Positions 24,241 to 35,374 of a stretch of DNA of 64,000 bases are shown here, piece by piece. The notes beneath the pieces were generated by a model. That model was not told the DNA's origin. It made no database searches and worked only from the letters and a program-made list of their open reading frames with translations. Made by a program: the position numbers and the translations under genes. How positions within the stretch are numbered: position 1 is the stretch's first letter; every line of letters begins with the position of its first letter. The stretch comes from Paramarasmius palmivorus (taxonomy: Eukaryota > Basidiomycota > Agaricomycetes > Agaricales > Marasmiaceae). The stretch lies in contig JAYKXP010000011.1 in the NCBI GenBank assembly GCA_037176845.1, positions 558,001 through 622,000 of the forward strand. Reading direction: 5' to 3'.

Positions 24241-25409
24241 TGGTAGAAGAAAGGTCAATAAAGCTTTCTTGCTTGAGATGCTTGGTTAATATAGATTTTT
24301 GTCCCGATAACTATCATTCAGTACTGACTCCAACATCGTGGCGCACATATTTCACTTGGAGTTAGTCAGAAAGTATCGGGGCGCATACTGTGTAGGCCAG
24401 CGGAGGTGGACTGACGGGCGGGAATGAGCCCAAATCAGACGGATTGCTATTCGCCACGACAGGTCAGAGCCTTGATTTGAATAGCAATGTCAAAGAAGTA
24501 ATACCTAGCACACTTCTACCCATCTTGATGTCAGTGCCGCGCATCACCAAATCAATGTGGCTTCGTGCATTCCATATCATGTCTGAAAAGAGATCACGCA
24601 GAAGGCAGCAAATAACGAGACAAGATGACAACAACTCTGTACGTACCCTACCAAAAATGAGGAAAGGAAGACGACAAGTCTCCTGCTCCGATCAGGCTCA
24701 TCACCATACCTGCGGGAAGTTAGCAACGTTTACTGAGCGCCGAGCTACCATGATTTTTGTATCCGATAAGTCAGAACCTACGAGAATCACCTGTAACATC
24801 CATAGGCTAAGGCAACGATACCTGAGTAAAAATCTAGGAGTAAGCGGTGCACATGCCAATCTCTTGCACAAGCAATAAAGTTCGAGACGCACCGAGTAAC
24901 CCCTGTGTATCTACCTAACATTGACATAGACACCTAATAGATCATTGCCAAGACCAGAATGGCTCAACCCAGTACTACATCGAGCCGAGGAACCGCGGTG
25001 AGCAGTCTCGGAAGGAGGCACATCGGAAGCTGAAGCGGTGGATGGATTTGTATAATAGTATGATTAATCGGAGACAGCATTCATAATGAACTAAGCAACA
25101 ACGCAGATTGGAGCTCGAAGTGATGATCATAGTACAAGGTTTGAAGCTCGGACGACGTCGGATGCATCCTGTCAGTGTCAAATTTCAAGGCCACGCTTAT
25201 CACATGACAGCTCTTTTCATCGCCGATTCCGAAGAGGCCGGCCTCGATGTTCCCCTTTATCGTGATTTGTGTGGGACCAGCTTTCACACAAGTCGCCAGC
25301 GCTGAGCGACCCGCCACCCAGTAATTGCATTCGGTCATGATGATAGGACAAGGATTCAGAAATGCTGAACACCCTGCTTAATATCTACGTTTCAAGTCGA
25401 TTAGCCTTG
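24241..25409. other. P450-5 upstream DNA, duplicated at P450-6
   Basis: This aligns in order with 29136-30470. Shared blocks include CAGAAAGTATCGGGGCG, ACCTGCGGGAA and GAGCCGAGGAAC. No gene is supported. It ends at the 9-bp target duplication of the TIR element. Confidence 0.55.
24286..24293 (-). promoter_or_regulatory. TATA box of P450-5
   Basis: TATATTAA on the minus strand, 46 nt before ATG 24240. The same element, at the same spacing, precedes P450-6 (29181-29188). Confidence 0.5.
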
Positions 25410-25475
25410 GGGAAGATGGCGGAGCCAAACTCCTTCCTTTTTGGGAATGACACTTTGAGGGCTTCGCTGTCACCC
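25410..25475 (+). repeat. Left terminal inverted repeat of the TIR element
   Basis: 66 bp, near-perfect inverted copy of 26307-26371. The outer end is GGGAAGATGGCGGAGCC. Confidence 0.85.
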
Positions 25476-25800
25476 CTCTCCGCGACATCAAATATTGGAA
25501 TGTTTTTTTTATATGTTCCCCTTGACTTTCTGCTGCTCAAACACATGTACATATTATATTCTCAATATATAACACTAAACTAAGTCCTCGCAGGCCACAA
25601 ATGAATGAAAAACCAGAAAAAAACATAGTATGATGTTGTCTCCGTGATCTCGTTGACGTTTAATTAAGCTGACAGCGTACATCCGCCACACGACGATCGT
25701 TTGACTACACTAGCATCGTCGAGAGGCCGGCGAGGGCCTCTGTGCACGTAATAGACGCGTTTTTCACCCACTTTCAGCTTCAGACTGTCTCATCTTCAGC

Positions 25801-26211
25801 ATGCCTAAGAATACGCGAAAAACCAACGAAAAACATGGCAAAAAATCCGATATCTACGCGTCAAATGCACCTAAAGGTGTCAGATTTGCTTATGTCGAGA
25901 ACCAGGGCCGAGCACGTTTTCGACATGAAATACAAGGTGTGGTACCGAAGATCAGTGACATCAAGAATGTTTTATTCGACATATCCCTCACGGAAGACGA
26001 GTTCACGGTTGCTGATACATTGCGTACTCAACTTTCCAGCCTGTTGGCCTTGTTAGATCACAAAATGGCCGCTATTCATCCATCCGTCCCCGCTCCAACA
26101 TTCCAACCGCCTATGACACCCCCTCGTACCAAGCGCCGGGCAGTTGAACATATAATTTCCCCTTCTCCGGAGAAAAAACAGAAACGTCAGGACTCTTATA
26201 GCATACATTAA
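25801..26211 (+). CDS. Small basic protein carried inside the TIR element
   Basis: ATG 25801 opens an uninterrupted 136-residue frame. The N-terminus is strongly basic (MPKNTRKTNEKHGKK). The middle is mixed and mostly hydrophilic (FDISLTEDEFTVADTLRTQL, then LLALLDHKM). The C-terminus is proline-rich with two basic clusters, PPRTKRRA and SPEKKQKRQ, that look like nuclear localisation signals. It has no transposase or other domain I recognise. It fills the middle of the 962-bp element, with 325 bp of AT-rich leader after the left TIR and under 100 bp to the right TIR. It may be a captured host gene fragment or an element-encoded DNA-binding protein. Intact reading and its position are the only support for it being a gene. 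Confidence 0.55.
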   Translation: MPKNTRKTNEKHGKKSDIYASNAPKGVRFAYVENQGRARFRHEIQGVVPKISDIKNVLFDISLTEDEFTVADTLRTQLSSLLALLDHKMAAIHPSVPAPTFQPPMTPPRTKRRAVEHIISPSPEKKQKRQDSYSIH

Positions 26212-26306
26212 AACTTGTATTTTGCTATGTACTTATGTTCTATACTGCGCGACATTATTCTATGATATGTTTTAATTTACACGGCATCCAGGTCCCGAAC
26301 GTCAAC

Positions 26307-26371
26307 GGGTGACAGCGAAGCCTCAAGGTGTCATTCCCAAAAAGGAAGGAGTTTGGCTCTGCCATCTTCCC
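26307..26371 (-). repeat. Right terminal inverted repeat of the TIR element
   Basis: 65 bp, inverted copy of 25410-25475 with three differences. It abuts the second TTAGCCTTG. Confidence 0.85.
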
Positions 26372-26795
26372 TTAGCCTTGGGAGGGCCTTTCCTCGCTGT
26401 AACCCTGAGGCTTAGTTCTCGCTTTGTCGTCTCAGTCAAATGCAACAATTGGAATACTCCCACCGGGCAGAAATCGAAAACTCTCTCATGAGGCAAAGCC
26501 AGCCTCGAAATGTCCTCCTTTTACGTGGTTCTTTCCTGCGCGAGGTGAACGACCCCGACTGTTCCTTCTGGGCTGCGTGCGCCGTGCGACTCACGGTCAT
26601 CGTGTAGTCGAAGCTTGAAACTCTCATTCAGCTTCAAGCTGTACACAATGACAAAGGAGGATTCACTGTTCACCGTGTCATTCACCAGGTATTGTGCCAG
26701 ATGATATTAGCTAACTTCAGCAAAGATTATTCTATTCACATCTGCTCAGTATTACTATGTATGAAGGTTTAGACAGATGACCGCTCAAATCCACT
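26372..26795. other. Right flank of TIR element, downstream of P450-6
   Basis: It resumes the duplicated noncoding sequence interrupted by the element; TCCTTTTACGTGGTTCTTTCC is shared with about 21725. No gene seen. Confidence 0.5.
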
Positions 26796-29135
26796 TCATT
26801 CTTCTATTTCGCCCTTAGCAGCCGAAATCAATCCTTCAGTCTCGGCTGACCTAGGCGTTATCAAACACTTGAATGGACGTAGCGACCTTGACATCAGATC
26901 ATCAGTGTTACACGCAGGATAACCCGGTCTACTGTGAAGGACTCACACAACAACTGAGCCCTGAAAGTCATAGACAGGTTCGATGATATTTCCCTGTTCG
27001 TCCTTAGCCTTTGAGATAGTGAAGGCTTTGAGAAGGGACGCTACTCCAATCCATAGCGATGCGTAACCTACATGACGTCCCGGGCAAATCCTAGTACCCA
27101 GCCTCATGAATCCACACAAAGAGGTGTTCTTTGAACCTTACCTTCGTCCGAACCCGAAGACAGCAAAGGTAGGAGGTCGGATCATTTCATCGAACTCGTT
27201 TGTACCTGGTTTGAAATATCTCTCGGGCTTGAACTTGTGGGGTCCTGGATACATATTCTTGTGTTGATTTGACGTGAGCATAAAGTGGTGCACAAATGGG
27301 TAAGCGGATTGAATCACCTCATCGTGTAAAATTGCCCTGTAGGCACACCAATGTCAGCATTTCTAGATACCACGAAGCAGGTCTATAACAAGCCCACCAT
27401 GTATTACCGATCATAACCGAGCCCTTGGGGATTCTATAACCATTATACGTGTCTTCAGCGTCTGAATAGTGTGGTGTACCTGCACGGCCTTAAGAATGGG
27501 CGCAGTATACCATACAAATAGAACTTTACCAATCGGAGTGATATTGTAACAACGAAGGGACTCCCACACCACAGCCGTCACATATGGCATAGCTTGCTCA
27601 TCCTCGAATGTCGGCAAACGCCCAGCAGCGACACGGTCAACTTCTTCTTGCGCCTTTCGTTGTACATCGGGGACAAACAACATAGCGAATATGAATGATA
27701 CGATGGCTGCCGCAGTCTGTTGAATGGTTTCTTTAGCACAATTGCCTATTTGAGAATGACATATCCTACCGTGTCTGCACCGCCTATCGCCGTGTTCCGT
27801 ATCATTCAAAAGTCAGATCTAGAGACATGACACGGCGCACCTATGTACATATCTCCTGCAGCTTGTCGTACAATATCCTCCTGTTCTTGACGTTGTAGTG
27901 GTTCGTCGTCATCAAGCCGTTGCAACGACTCGGAAACGAAGGACGTATCGTATTCTCCGGACAGCTACGAAGATACCTGAATGATAGTGTTGACCAAAAT
28001 TATTGATTGCGACTCACGACAATTTCTCTGGCTGCCGCAAAAGGCGCATTAAGAAACCGGTTTGTGAGTTCTTTCCACTTTAGCGCCTTTCGTTTGAATC
28101 CAGCACCAGGAAACCACGAAGGTACGTATTTCAAGAAAGGCAGCGAGTTCTAGTTTCAAACCCATTTGATAAGAGAACGTTCAAAGACGAGACTAGAATG
28201 CACTTGCGACGAGAAATGCTCCGGGAACCAATGCATCCAACATCGGATTGAGAGCATCTTCAGCGATGGCAACCCACGGGTCGTCGATAGTTTTGACCTC
28301 AAGACCGTATGCAATGGACATGACTATGCGCGCGGAGTGGCTAAGAAAAGTTAGGGTACCAGTCACAAGAAAAAATCTGTCCGCTTACTGGTGCAAGAGC
28401 TCGAAATACGCTTCGGGCTCCTCAAGTAATTGGGACAGCAACAAGTGAGTCGCCTTCACCTGCTTGGAGCGGAACATCTTGGCCGCGTTGACATTTAGTG
28501 CTTGACTAACAATGCGTCGATGAGCGCGCCTAGTTCAGCATATCAACACAAGAGCTATAACAGATCAGTACACCGGACTGACCAACTCTCTCCTTTAGGA
28601 AGAGATATCAGCGTCGACTGAGCCTGGACGGGAGAAGACATACCGTATGGTTTCATCCCCGTGGACCAGCTCCATCCCATCAAATCACCGGCCATTGGTG
28701 AGGGAGGTCTTGAAAACCAATTCATTAATACCGGGTTGTTATTGTTGGATAAGGATCGGCAACGCACCGGCTGGAGTAGATCCTAGATCTCTTTTCCAAT
28801 AAGTCCCAAGCTGCTTTGGCACTGTTGAGGATCACGATGGAGGTGCCAGCGGCATCAACGTGAATGACACCCGAGCGAGAAACTAATCTCATCTTGAGAT
28901 TAGCGGTTATTGAGAATGTAGTCACGAAAATTTTACCATCATATTCTTCACCCCAGCGCTGGTATACCTTGTATTCGTTGGAAGAAGGGAGCTGTAGTAA
29001 GTTGCCAATAAACGGGAGCTTTGGTGGTCCGGGTGGGAGCGGGACCCTCGAGGAACGACGAATTGCGCTTCTTAGCACGAAGAAAAGTGCGGCAAGGCAA
29101 GCAGCACCAGCAACGGACTGTATCAGTTGAGACAT
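26796..29135 (-). CDS. Cytochrome P450 monooxygenase, OrdA-like (P450-6)
   Basis: ER-anchored heme monooxygenase; substrate unknown. I chose ATG 29135 (MSQLIQSVAGAACLAALFF) because it aligns with the P450-5 start and keeps the same 46-nt TATA spacing. An in-frame ATG at 29165 is only about 20 nt from the TATA box. The hinge is VPLPPGPPKLPFIGNLLQLP. Next are DLMGWSWSTGMKPYG, the 10-nt microexon (28583-28592), WRAHRRIV, KYVPSWFPGAGFKRKALKWK, GGADT, ESLRCYNITPIG, an extra phase-1 intron (~27480-27530), TPHYSDAEDTYNGYR, KPERYFKPG and FGFGRR/ICPGRHVGYASLW. The last exon ends EGLISAAKGEIEE. Junctions I followed keep frame. Confidence 0.89.
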
Positions 29136-31508
29136 TAGTTGAAGAAAAGATAATGAGGCTTTCATGCTTGAGGTGCTTGATTAATATACGTTTGTAGTCC
29201 CTGTAAACATCAGCAAGCACTAATATCGACATGGCGGCACGGTATATTTCGCTTGAACATGATCAGAAAGTATCGGGGCGTGTAGTGTAGGACAGCGGAG
29301 GTACTGGCGGGCGGGAATGAACCCAAAGCAAACCTATTGCTATTCAACACGACAAGTCAGAAGTTGCATTTGAATAGGTAGTCAATACCTACTAGCGCAT
29401 TTACGCCTTTGAACTGTCACGTCGGTGGAGAAGCTCCTTGAAAATTACAACATGCCGTTCCACACATCGTATCTGAAACTTAGAGGTCTCAGCGAGAGAA
29501 GGAATGTCATTATCCTGTACGTACCATACTGACCGAAGGAATCGGAGACCGATGAAAAGTAAGATGTAAGGATCAATCCTGCTCCGATCGGGCTCAACAC
29601 CATAATAATACCTGCGGGAAGGTATCAACGCTTATTTAGGGAGGCTGAGCCACCATGATCTGATCCATTGTATTTGATGACTCGAGAATCATTGTAATAT
29701 CTTCAAGCAACGGTATCTAGCAAGGTATGAAGAGTCCGTCAATCTCTGGTACAAGCAAACAAGGTTGAGACGCACCAAATTACTTCTGTGTAGTATCTAG
29801 GTACCATTAACATGATAGATCACCAACTTTACCAGGACCAAAACCTAGTCAACAAATACCCGTAGTGCAATCTACTCGAGCCGAGGAACTGGGGCGAGTA
29901 GAGCTGAAGGAGGACCATAGGCTCCGATGGGAATTCGTGCATCATGATCTAAGCAAAAGACACATGCGAAAGTGTCGGGAAAGAGGACATGGGTGGATGC
30001 TCATCATGGCACAACTGCAAGACCGTTCAAAGTCGGAAACTGACTCCGGAATCCGAGTATGGCCACGTAATATCACATGACATCTACGTAAGTGCTCGTC
30101 GCTCGAAGAGCCTGACCCGAGTCTGACAGTGCCGTTTAGTTTCCTTCCTTCCTCAGCCTCAGGCCTCAGACCTCGATATTCTCTTTGCCATATAATCGGC
30201 TATTATGAGGTCAGCCACCGGCTTTCGTCTCTGGTATGTGGTCTGTATCACTGCATATGCGTTCTTTACCCTTCAAATCTTGTTGCTGTTCTACGTAAAC
30301 GACTTTAAGCCCGGCGGTCGGCTGAATCTCGAATTCTCCTGGGTCTCGCGTACGTCGGAAAGGCCTTCACGCAAGTCGTCAGCAATCCCCGGAATCGTAT
30401 TCGACTTCCAGTCACATAGGACGACAAGGACTAAATGATAAGTGCTAAATAGCCTGCTGGACATCTGCCACGCGTGTATACCGCCAAGGGCGGGCGACGG
30501 TGGGCCTTACCTCGTTATTCCGCGTTGTGTCTCGTACTCATAAGATTTTACAAAGCTTTGCATGCCATCCTTTCTGTAATATCTCGGTCTGCCGATGGCC
30601 CGATTCCTCTCCGGAACGCCTTCTATTCAAGTCTACTCTCAGGATACAGCGAGGAATAGACGTCTAGACATTCACAGGTCCCGACACTTGGGAAGTGACT
30701 CAATGACCTTTTTTTCCCTTGATGTCATCGCTGAACCGTTGACACTTTCTTCTACAACTGGCAGTCATATGTTTACGGCCGTGACCAATGAAAGTCATCG
30801 GGAGTTACTGTCTCTCCACCGCTTTTCACCGATCGCCAGCGCACGGTGAACGTTCGTCGACGTACAGGATTGGACGGTTTATAACTCCTGCAACGTTCAC
30901 AGGGACAAGTTCGCGGACGAAAGGTCAATATTACAGTCCTTTTCATCTATCAGATTGGGTTTGCTACGGCTAGAGCCTGGAAGATGACGCATTACCTGGA
31001 CTTAGAGCATCGATGCCACCACTGTCGGCCTCGGATCCATCTTCCCTTCACATACAAATGTACAGTACTCTACAGTGGAAGGAATCTAAATTTATCCAAG
31101 TAGTCCCCATTTCATTGTGAAGACGTTACAGAGCCTGTGTATCAGACCGCCTTTTAGCCTGGTCTCAGCACTGCTGCGAGTGCAGGATCCGGAAGGTCCT
31201 GGCACTCATCGAGCACTTGCCAAAACAGAACTGATTGAGCGCTCGTGGGCTGAGTAAGCACTGCATGACGATCTGATTCCTCGTTTAGGCGACCATGTTG
31301 CTGAGGCCTTGAGGCCTTTTTATTCTTGACCACAAACCACCACCACCACTGCGCGCGACTGTGCTCGTCGAGACATATCAAGGGCATTGCCTTGGATGCC
31401 CTAGCTCGAGATAATCACCAAAGAAGCTCGGCAATCTCATTCATTTCATCATACAGATCGCGTTTCAACGACCCTTTACTCCTTCAGTTAGAATCTTTCA
31501 TCATTATC
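29136..31508. other. Duplicated noncoding DNA between P450-6 and ATG1
   Basis: The first 1.3 kb match the P450-5 upstream region and 30200-31145 match the P450-4 upstream region. The last ~350 bp, including CACCACCACCACTGCGCG and pyrimidine-rich DNA, are the ATG1 promoter side. A 77-codon ORF at 30205 with one hydrophobic helix is not conserved in the 20.9-kb copy, so I do not call it. Confidence 0.5.
29181..29188 (-). promoter_or_regulatory. TATA box of P450-6
   Basis: TATATTAA on the minus strand, 46 nt before ATG 29135, matching P450-5 in sequence and spacing. Confidence 0.5.
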
Positions 31509-34500
31509 ATGTCTCCACCGACACCATCACGGACATCAAGCTCTACAGGAAGGTCGAGGCGTGAGCGAGATGAAGAACATGATGTCGGCCCATATGTTTT
31601 GGGATCAGAGATAGGGAAAGGGAGCTTTGCGACGGTTTACAAGGGATATCATGAGGTGAGTATGGCTGGAATATTCCCCGGGCTCTTGCGCTGATATTAT
31701 CTTAGGAAACAAGGAAACAAGTGGCTATCAAGACGGTCAAACGAGACAAACTCACTGCGAAACTGTTCGAGAACCTCCAGAGCGAGATCCAAATCCTCAA
31801 GCTCTTATCGAACAGGCACATAACAAAACTAATTGACATAGTCGTACGCTTTGATACTGCTTATTCCCACAGGGATGATACTGATTGTTACTTGCAGCGG
31901 GCAGAGAGTTATATATACCTTGTTATGGAATACTGCTCAGGCGGAGACCTCACCAATTACATCAAGAAACGAGGACGTGTCGAGACACTACAATACATTC
32001 CCAGTCCAGGTGCTGCACCACAATACTATCCTCATCCACGTACGGGAGGCCTAGATGAAATCGTAGTACGAAGTTTCCTCCGCCAACTTGCTCGTGCTCT
32101 CAAGTTCCTTCGGCACCGAGACCTAATACATCGAGACATAAAGCCTCAGAACCTCCTTCTCAGCCCAGCAAGCCCAGAAGAACTTGCTCGTGGTCATCCA
32201 CTAGGTGTACCGATCCTCAAAGTAGCAGACTTCGGCTTTGCTCGTTCACTACCTAATGCTATGATGGCGGAGACGCTTTGCGGTTCACCGTACGTGGCCT
32301 GACTATGGATGACAGATTTGACACTCACTACTCCTCGTAGGCTGTACATGGCACCTGAAATCCTCGGATACAAGAAGTACGACGCGAAAGCAGATCTCTG
32401 GTCGGTCGGTGCTGTGCTGTACGAGATGGCTGTTGGAAAGCCCCCTTTCCGAGCGCAGAACCATATCGAGCTACTAAAGAAAATCGAGCACTCCAAAGGT
32501 ATCAAGTTCCCTGACGAGGATCCCAACTCAAGCTCAGCAAAGAGCGGAGGCGGTGGAAGCGAAGCACTACCTGTTCCCAGTGATATCAAGAAACTCATCC
32601 GCATGTTGCTGAAGCAGAAACCGGTGGAAAGAGCTAGTTTTGACGACTTCTTCGGAAGTACTGCGTTACAGAAGAGCAAGTTCCCTCGTCCTAGGGGTCA
32701 ACCTCAGCAGGATTCCATGAGGAGCACTGCGAATTCGGAACAGCAGAAGTCATGGACGGACGGCAGACCATCTACTCCAGAAACACACAAGGTCATCCCA
32801 CCGGAAGTTCTCGATGAGAATGCAATGATACCACCCAGTCGGTTCAACTTTAGACGGCCATCCAGCCTAGGCGGACCAGAGGGCACGCCGCCGCGAACAG
32901 AGAAACCACTACCTGAACAAGAGTCAGTGACATTTCTTTCATCGCTTGCCGACTGTAGGCTCATCCGTTGGGAAAGTCACAGTGCACCGCCGGCCGTAGA
33001 GAGACAGGTTTCTCAAACACCGTCGCGACTTACGTCTTCGGGACCTTTGTCCACAGATGCTTCCGTAATACCTGGTGAAACCGAAGAGGATGGCTTACTC
33101 CGTCGTGAATACGTGCTCGTTGGTGATACTCACGCCGTAGAGTTCAATCGTGCTATCGATGGTGCGTTCTAGTCCCAGGGATCAGGTACTGCCCACTGAC
33201 TGAAACATAGAACTCAACACACTACCTCGACGACCACTCCAAGACCGAAGGGTACCACCGTCACCGTCGATGGACGAATTCCCATACGACTATCCGCTAC
33301 CTTCGAACATCCCAATTCCCGTCAACAACAATGTCAACAATCAGACTACAACCACCAACATGACCTTTCCTCCACCTCCCAACGCTGCTCCCGCACCACC
33401 CTTGTCGTCATCGCCGTCTAGCATGGCATCTCGAGCAGCTTCAAATGCTCTTCATCGTGCTATTAGTCTAGCGTCCAAGAAACTGTTCGGCACCAACCCA
33501 GCAAACACGAGACGAAAGCCATCGTCTTCTTCGCTCAAGGAAGGTCACATTCCCCCGAAGGATGGCGAAATCAGTGTTCCATCATCACCGCGAAGACCCC
33601 AAATTATAACGCTCGATGCTGAAGGGCAGAATGACCCACTCGAAGACAAGATGCTGAGCGAACTGGAGGAGCTGGCGCAGAAGACTGATGTGCTGACCCA
33701 TTGGGCTGATGAGATGTATGAGTATGTCAAGGCTGTTCCGCAGAGTACGTTCTCCTCGAATCTATCATCCATACATTATCTGACTTTGCCGATCAGAGCC
33801 TCTGGCCGACCCTACCAAGTTCACCAAACGTGAAGGAGAGGCTGATAAGCTAGCACGAAAGCGGAAGAATGCTGACATGGAAGCGGAATATAACGCTGTG
33901 ACGTGTGTCGCGGTGTACATGCTCCTTATGTCCTTCTCCCAAAAGGGAGTGAATGTGCTGCGTAATTATCAGGAGCATATGAAGATGAGGCATCCTGATG
34001 GAGATTTCGTGGTTAGCGAAGGGTTTGATAATGGTCAGTAAATCTGAAACCGAATTTGAAAGGTCTCTGACTGTGCGTTTTAGCTCTAACCTGGTTCAAG
34101 GAACATTTCATCAAATGTAATGAGCGGGCATCTCTCGTAAAGACATGGTTGCCTACACAGTATGACGGTGCTAAGAGTTGGTTGGATCAGCTCGTATACG
34201 ATCGTGCGCTTCTATTGGTGCGTCTTTTTTTGGCATTCTTTCCTGGCGAAGCTAAATGTGACCATGCAGAGCCGGACGGCTGCTCGCAAGGAACTCCTTG
34301 ATCAAGCCTCGACGCCAGACGAATGCGAAAAGCTCTATGAAGAATCGCTTTGGTGTTTATACGCTCTTCAGGACGACCTCCTCCAAACAGGAAATCCGTT
34401 TATGGACGAAGATCGCGCTACGATTGCAACTTGTCAGTAATCTTTCTTTCCGGGGAACCTCAGCTCCTGACCCTTTTACTGTGGATACAGGGATCAAGCG

Positions 34501-34648
34501 AACCAAGCTGAGGCTCTATCGGTGCCGTGCACGAATGGCAATGAATGACCGGGATCGCCTTAACGATGCCCGTGCTGATGTCAACCTCGTCGACGCCGCA
34601 AGAGTACCTGCTCCTTGGGACCCGTCCCCTCAGACCCCATCATCATAG
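31509..34648 (+). CDS. ATG1: Autophagy serine/threonine kinase ATG1
   Basis: This is the ULK-type kinase that starts autophagosome formation with ATG13 and ATG17. ATG 31509 is followed by a short Ser-rich tail. The kinase domain has the glycine loop [23 protein letters not shown] with the catalytic lysine, [28 protein letters not shown] (HRD), VADFGFAR (DFG), CGSPLYMAPEI across an intron, and [13 protein letters not shown] long low-complexity linker (~32700-33720) follows. The C-terminal helical MIT-type region contains [33 protein letters not shown] and [20 protein letters not shown], ending [11 protein letters not shown] at 34648. Several short in-frame introns occur. Domain order and length match fungal ATG1. 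Confidence 0.92.
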
Positions 34649-35374
34649 TTTCTTCTGCTCTATTTATTTCTTTTGGATCCCTTTCATATCGTTCTTCCGG
34701 TAATGTCTTATACCTCTATCCGGTGTTTCTGCTTTGCTCTAGTGTCTATTTCAATCATCCACATCCAATCCAGGTCCTCATGTACGTATAGAACCATCTG
34801 TTTGACTTGTTGCATTACAACATTGCAATTTCTATGTTCACTTCTAAATATCATTGGCGCATGTAATAATCCTTTTTAAGCAGCATAAGCTTGGTTGTAT
34901 CTTATACATTATGGAACTATTCTGTGTGCAAATAAAATATTTTGGACAATCAGTCACACTGAGTTGTTAACTTGGTATTGAAAGCGGCCCGACTCGGACG
35001 ACTGGGACCTTTCAGCCAGTATGATTAGAGAAACTCTAGCCCTACTTTCCCCGAGTTCGAAGTCCTCGACATTCACTCCCGGTCGCAGAGTGCTTACAGT
35101 TGTAGTTCTACGGAATGTCAACGCGCAAAACACTGGTGGGTAGACGCCGAAGCTGTTGCTTTATAACCTGTGCTGCCAAATATTCGCCGGAAACTTGAAG
35201 TGGCAAAGGGTGCGTACCTCAGGGCCGAGCGCATGGACCAGTGTGGACAATGGTCCTCAGGCCACAAACTTCCCATACCCGTCGAACAATGAAGACCAAG
35301 GAGTATTTGATTGCCACAACTCTACCACATCTCCCTCTCTACCATCGCCGTCTACCGCAACATTCGCCAACGCC
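34649..35374. other. Intergenic ATG1 / paralog A
   Basis: ATG1 3' region, T-rich, followed by the promoter region of the next gene. No gene seen. Confidence 0.5.

Larger units (their letters stand above)
25401..26380. mobile_element. Mutator-like TIR element (962 bp) with 9-bp target duplication
   Basis: Two inverted repeats of about 66 bp (25410-25475 and 26307-26371) start GGGAAGATGG and end GCTGTCACCC, with only three differences. They are flanked by the direct repeat TTAGCCTTG (25401-25409 and 26372-26380). Long TIRs plus a 9-bp target duplication fit the Mutator superfamily. No transposase is present; the only sizeable ORF is a 137-residue protein on the plus strand. Paralogous DNA upstream of P450-4 and P450-6 lacks the insert, which supports the boundaries. 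It is a non-autonomous element, either an internal-deletion derivative or a Pack-MULE-like carrier of a captured gene. Confidence 0.83.

Noticed and set aside
30205..30438. 77-codon ORF with one hydrophobic helix
   Set aside because: The paralogous copy near 20957 is out of frame and full of stops, so the ORF is not conserved.
1..31145. Biosynthetic gene cluster built around the P450s
   Set aside because: No backbone synthase or other tailoring enzyme is visible, and housekeeping genes are interspersed.
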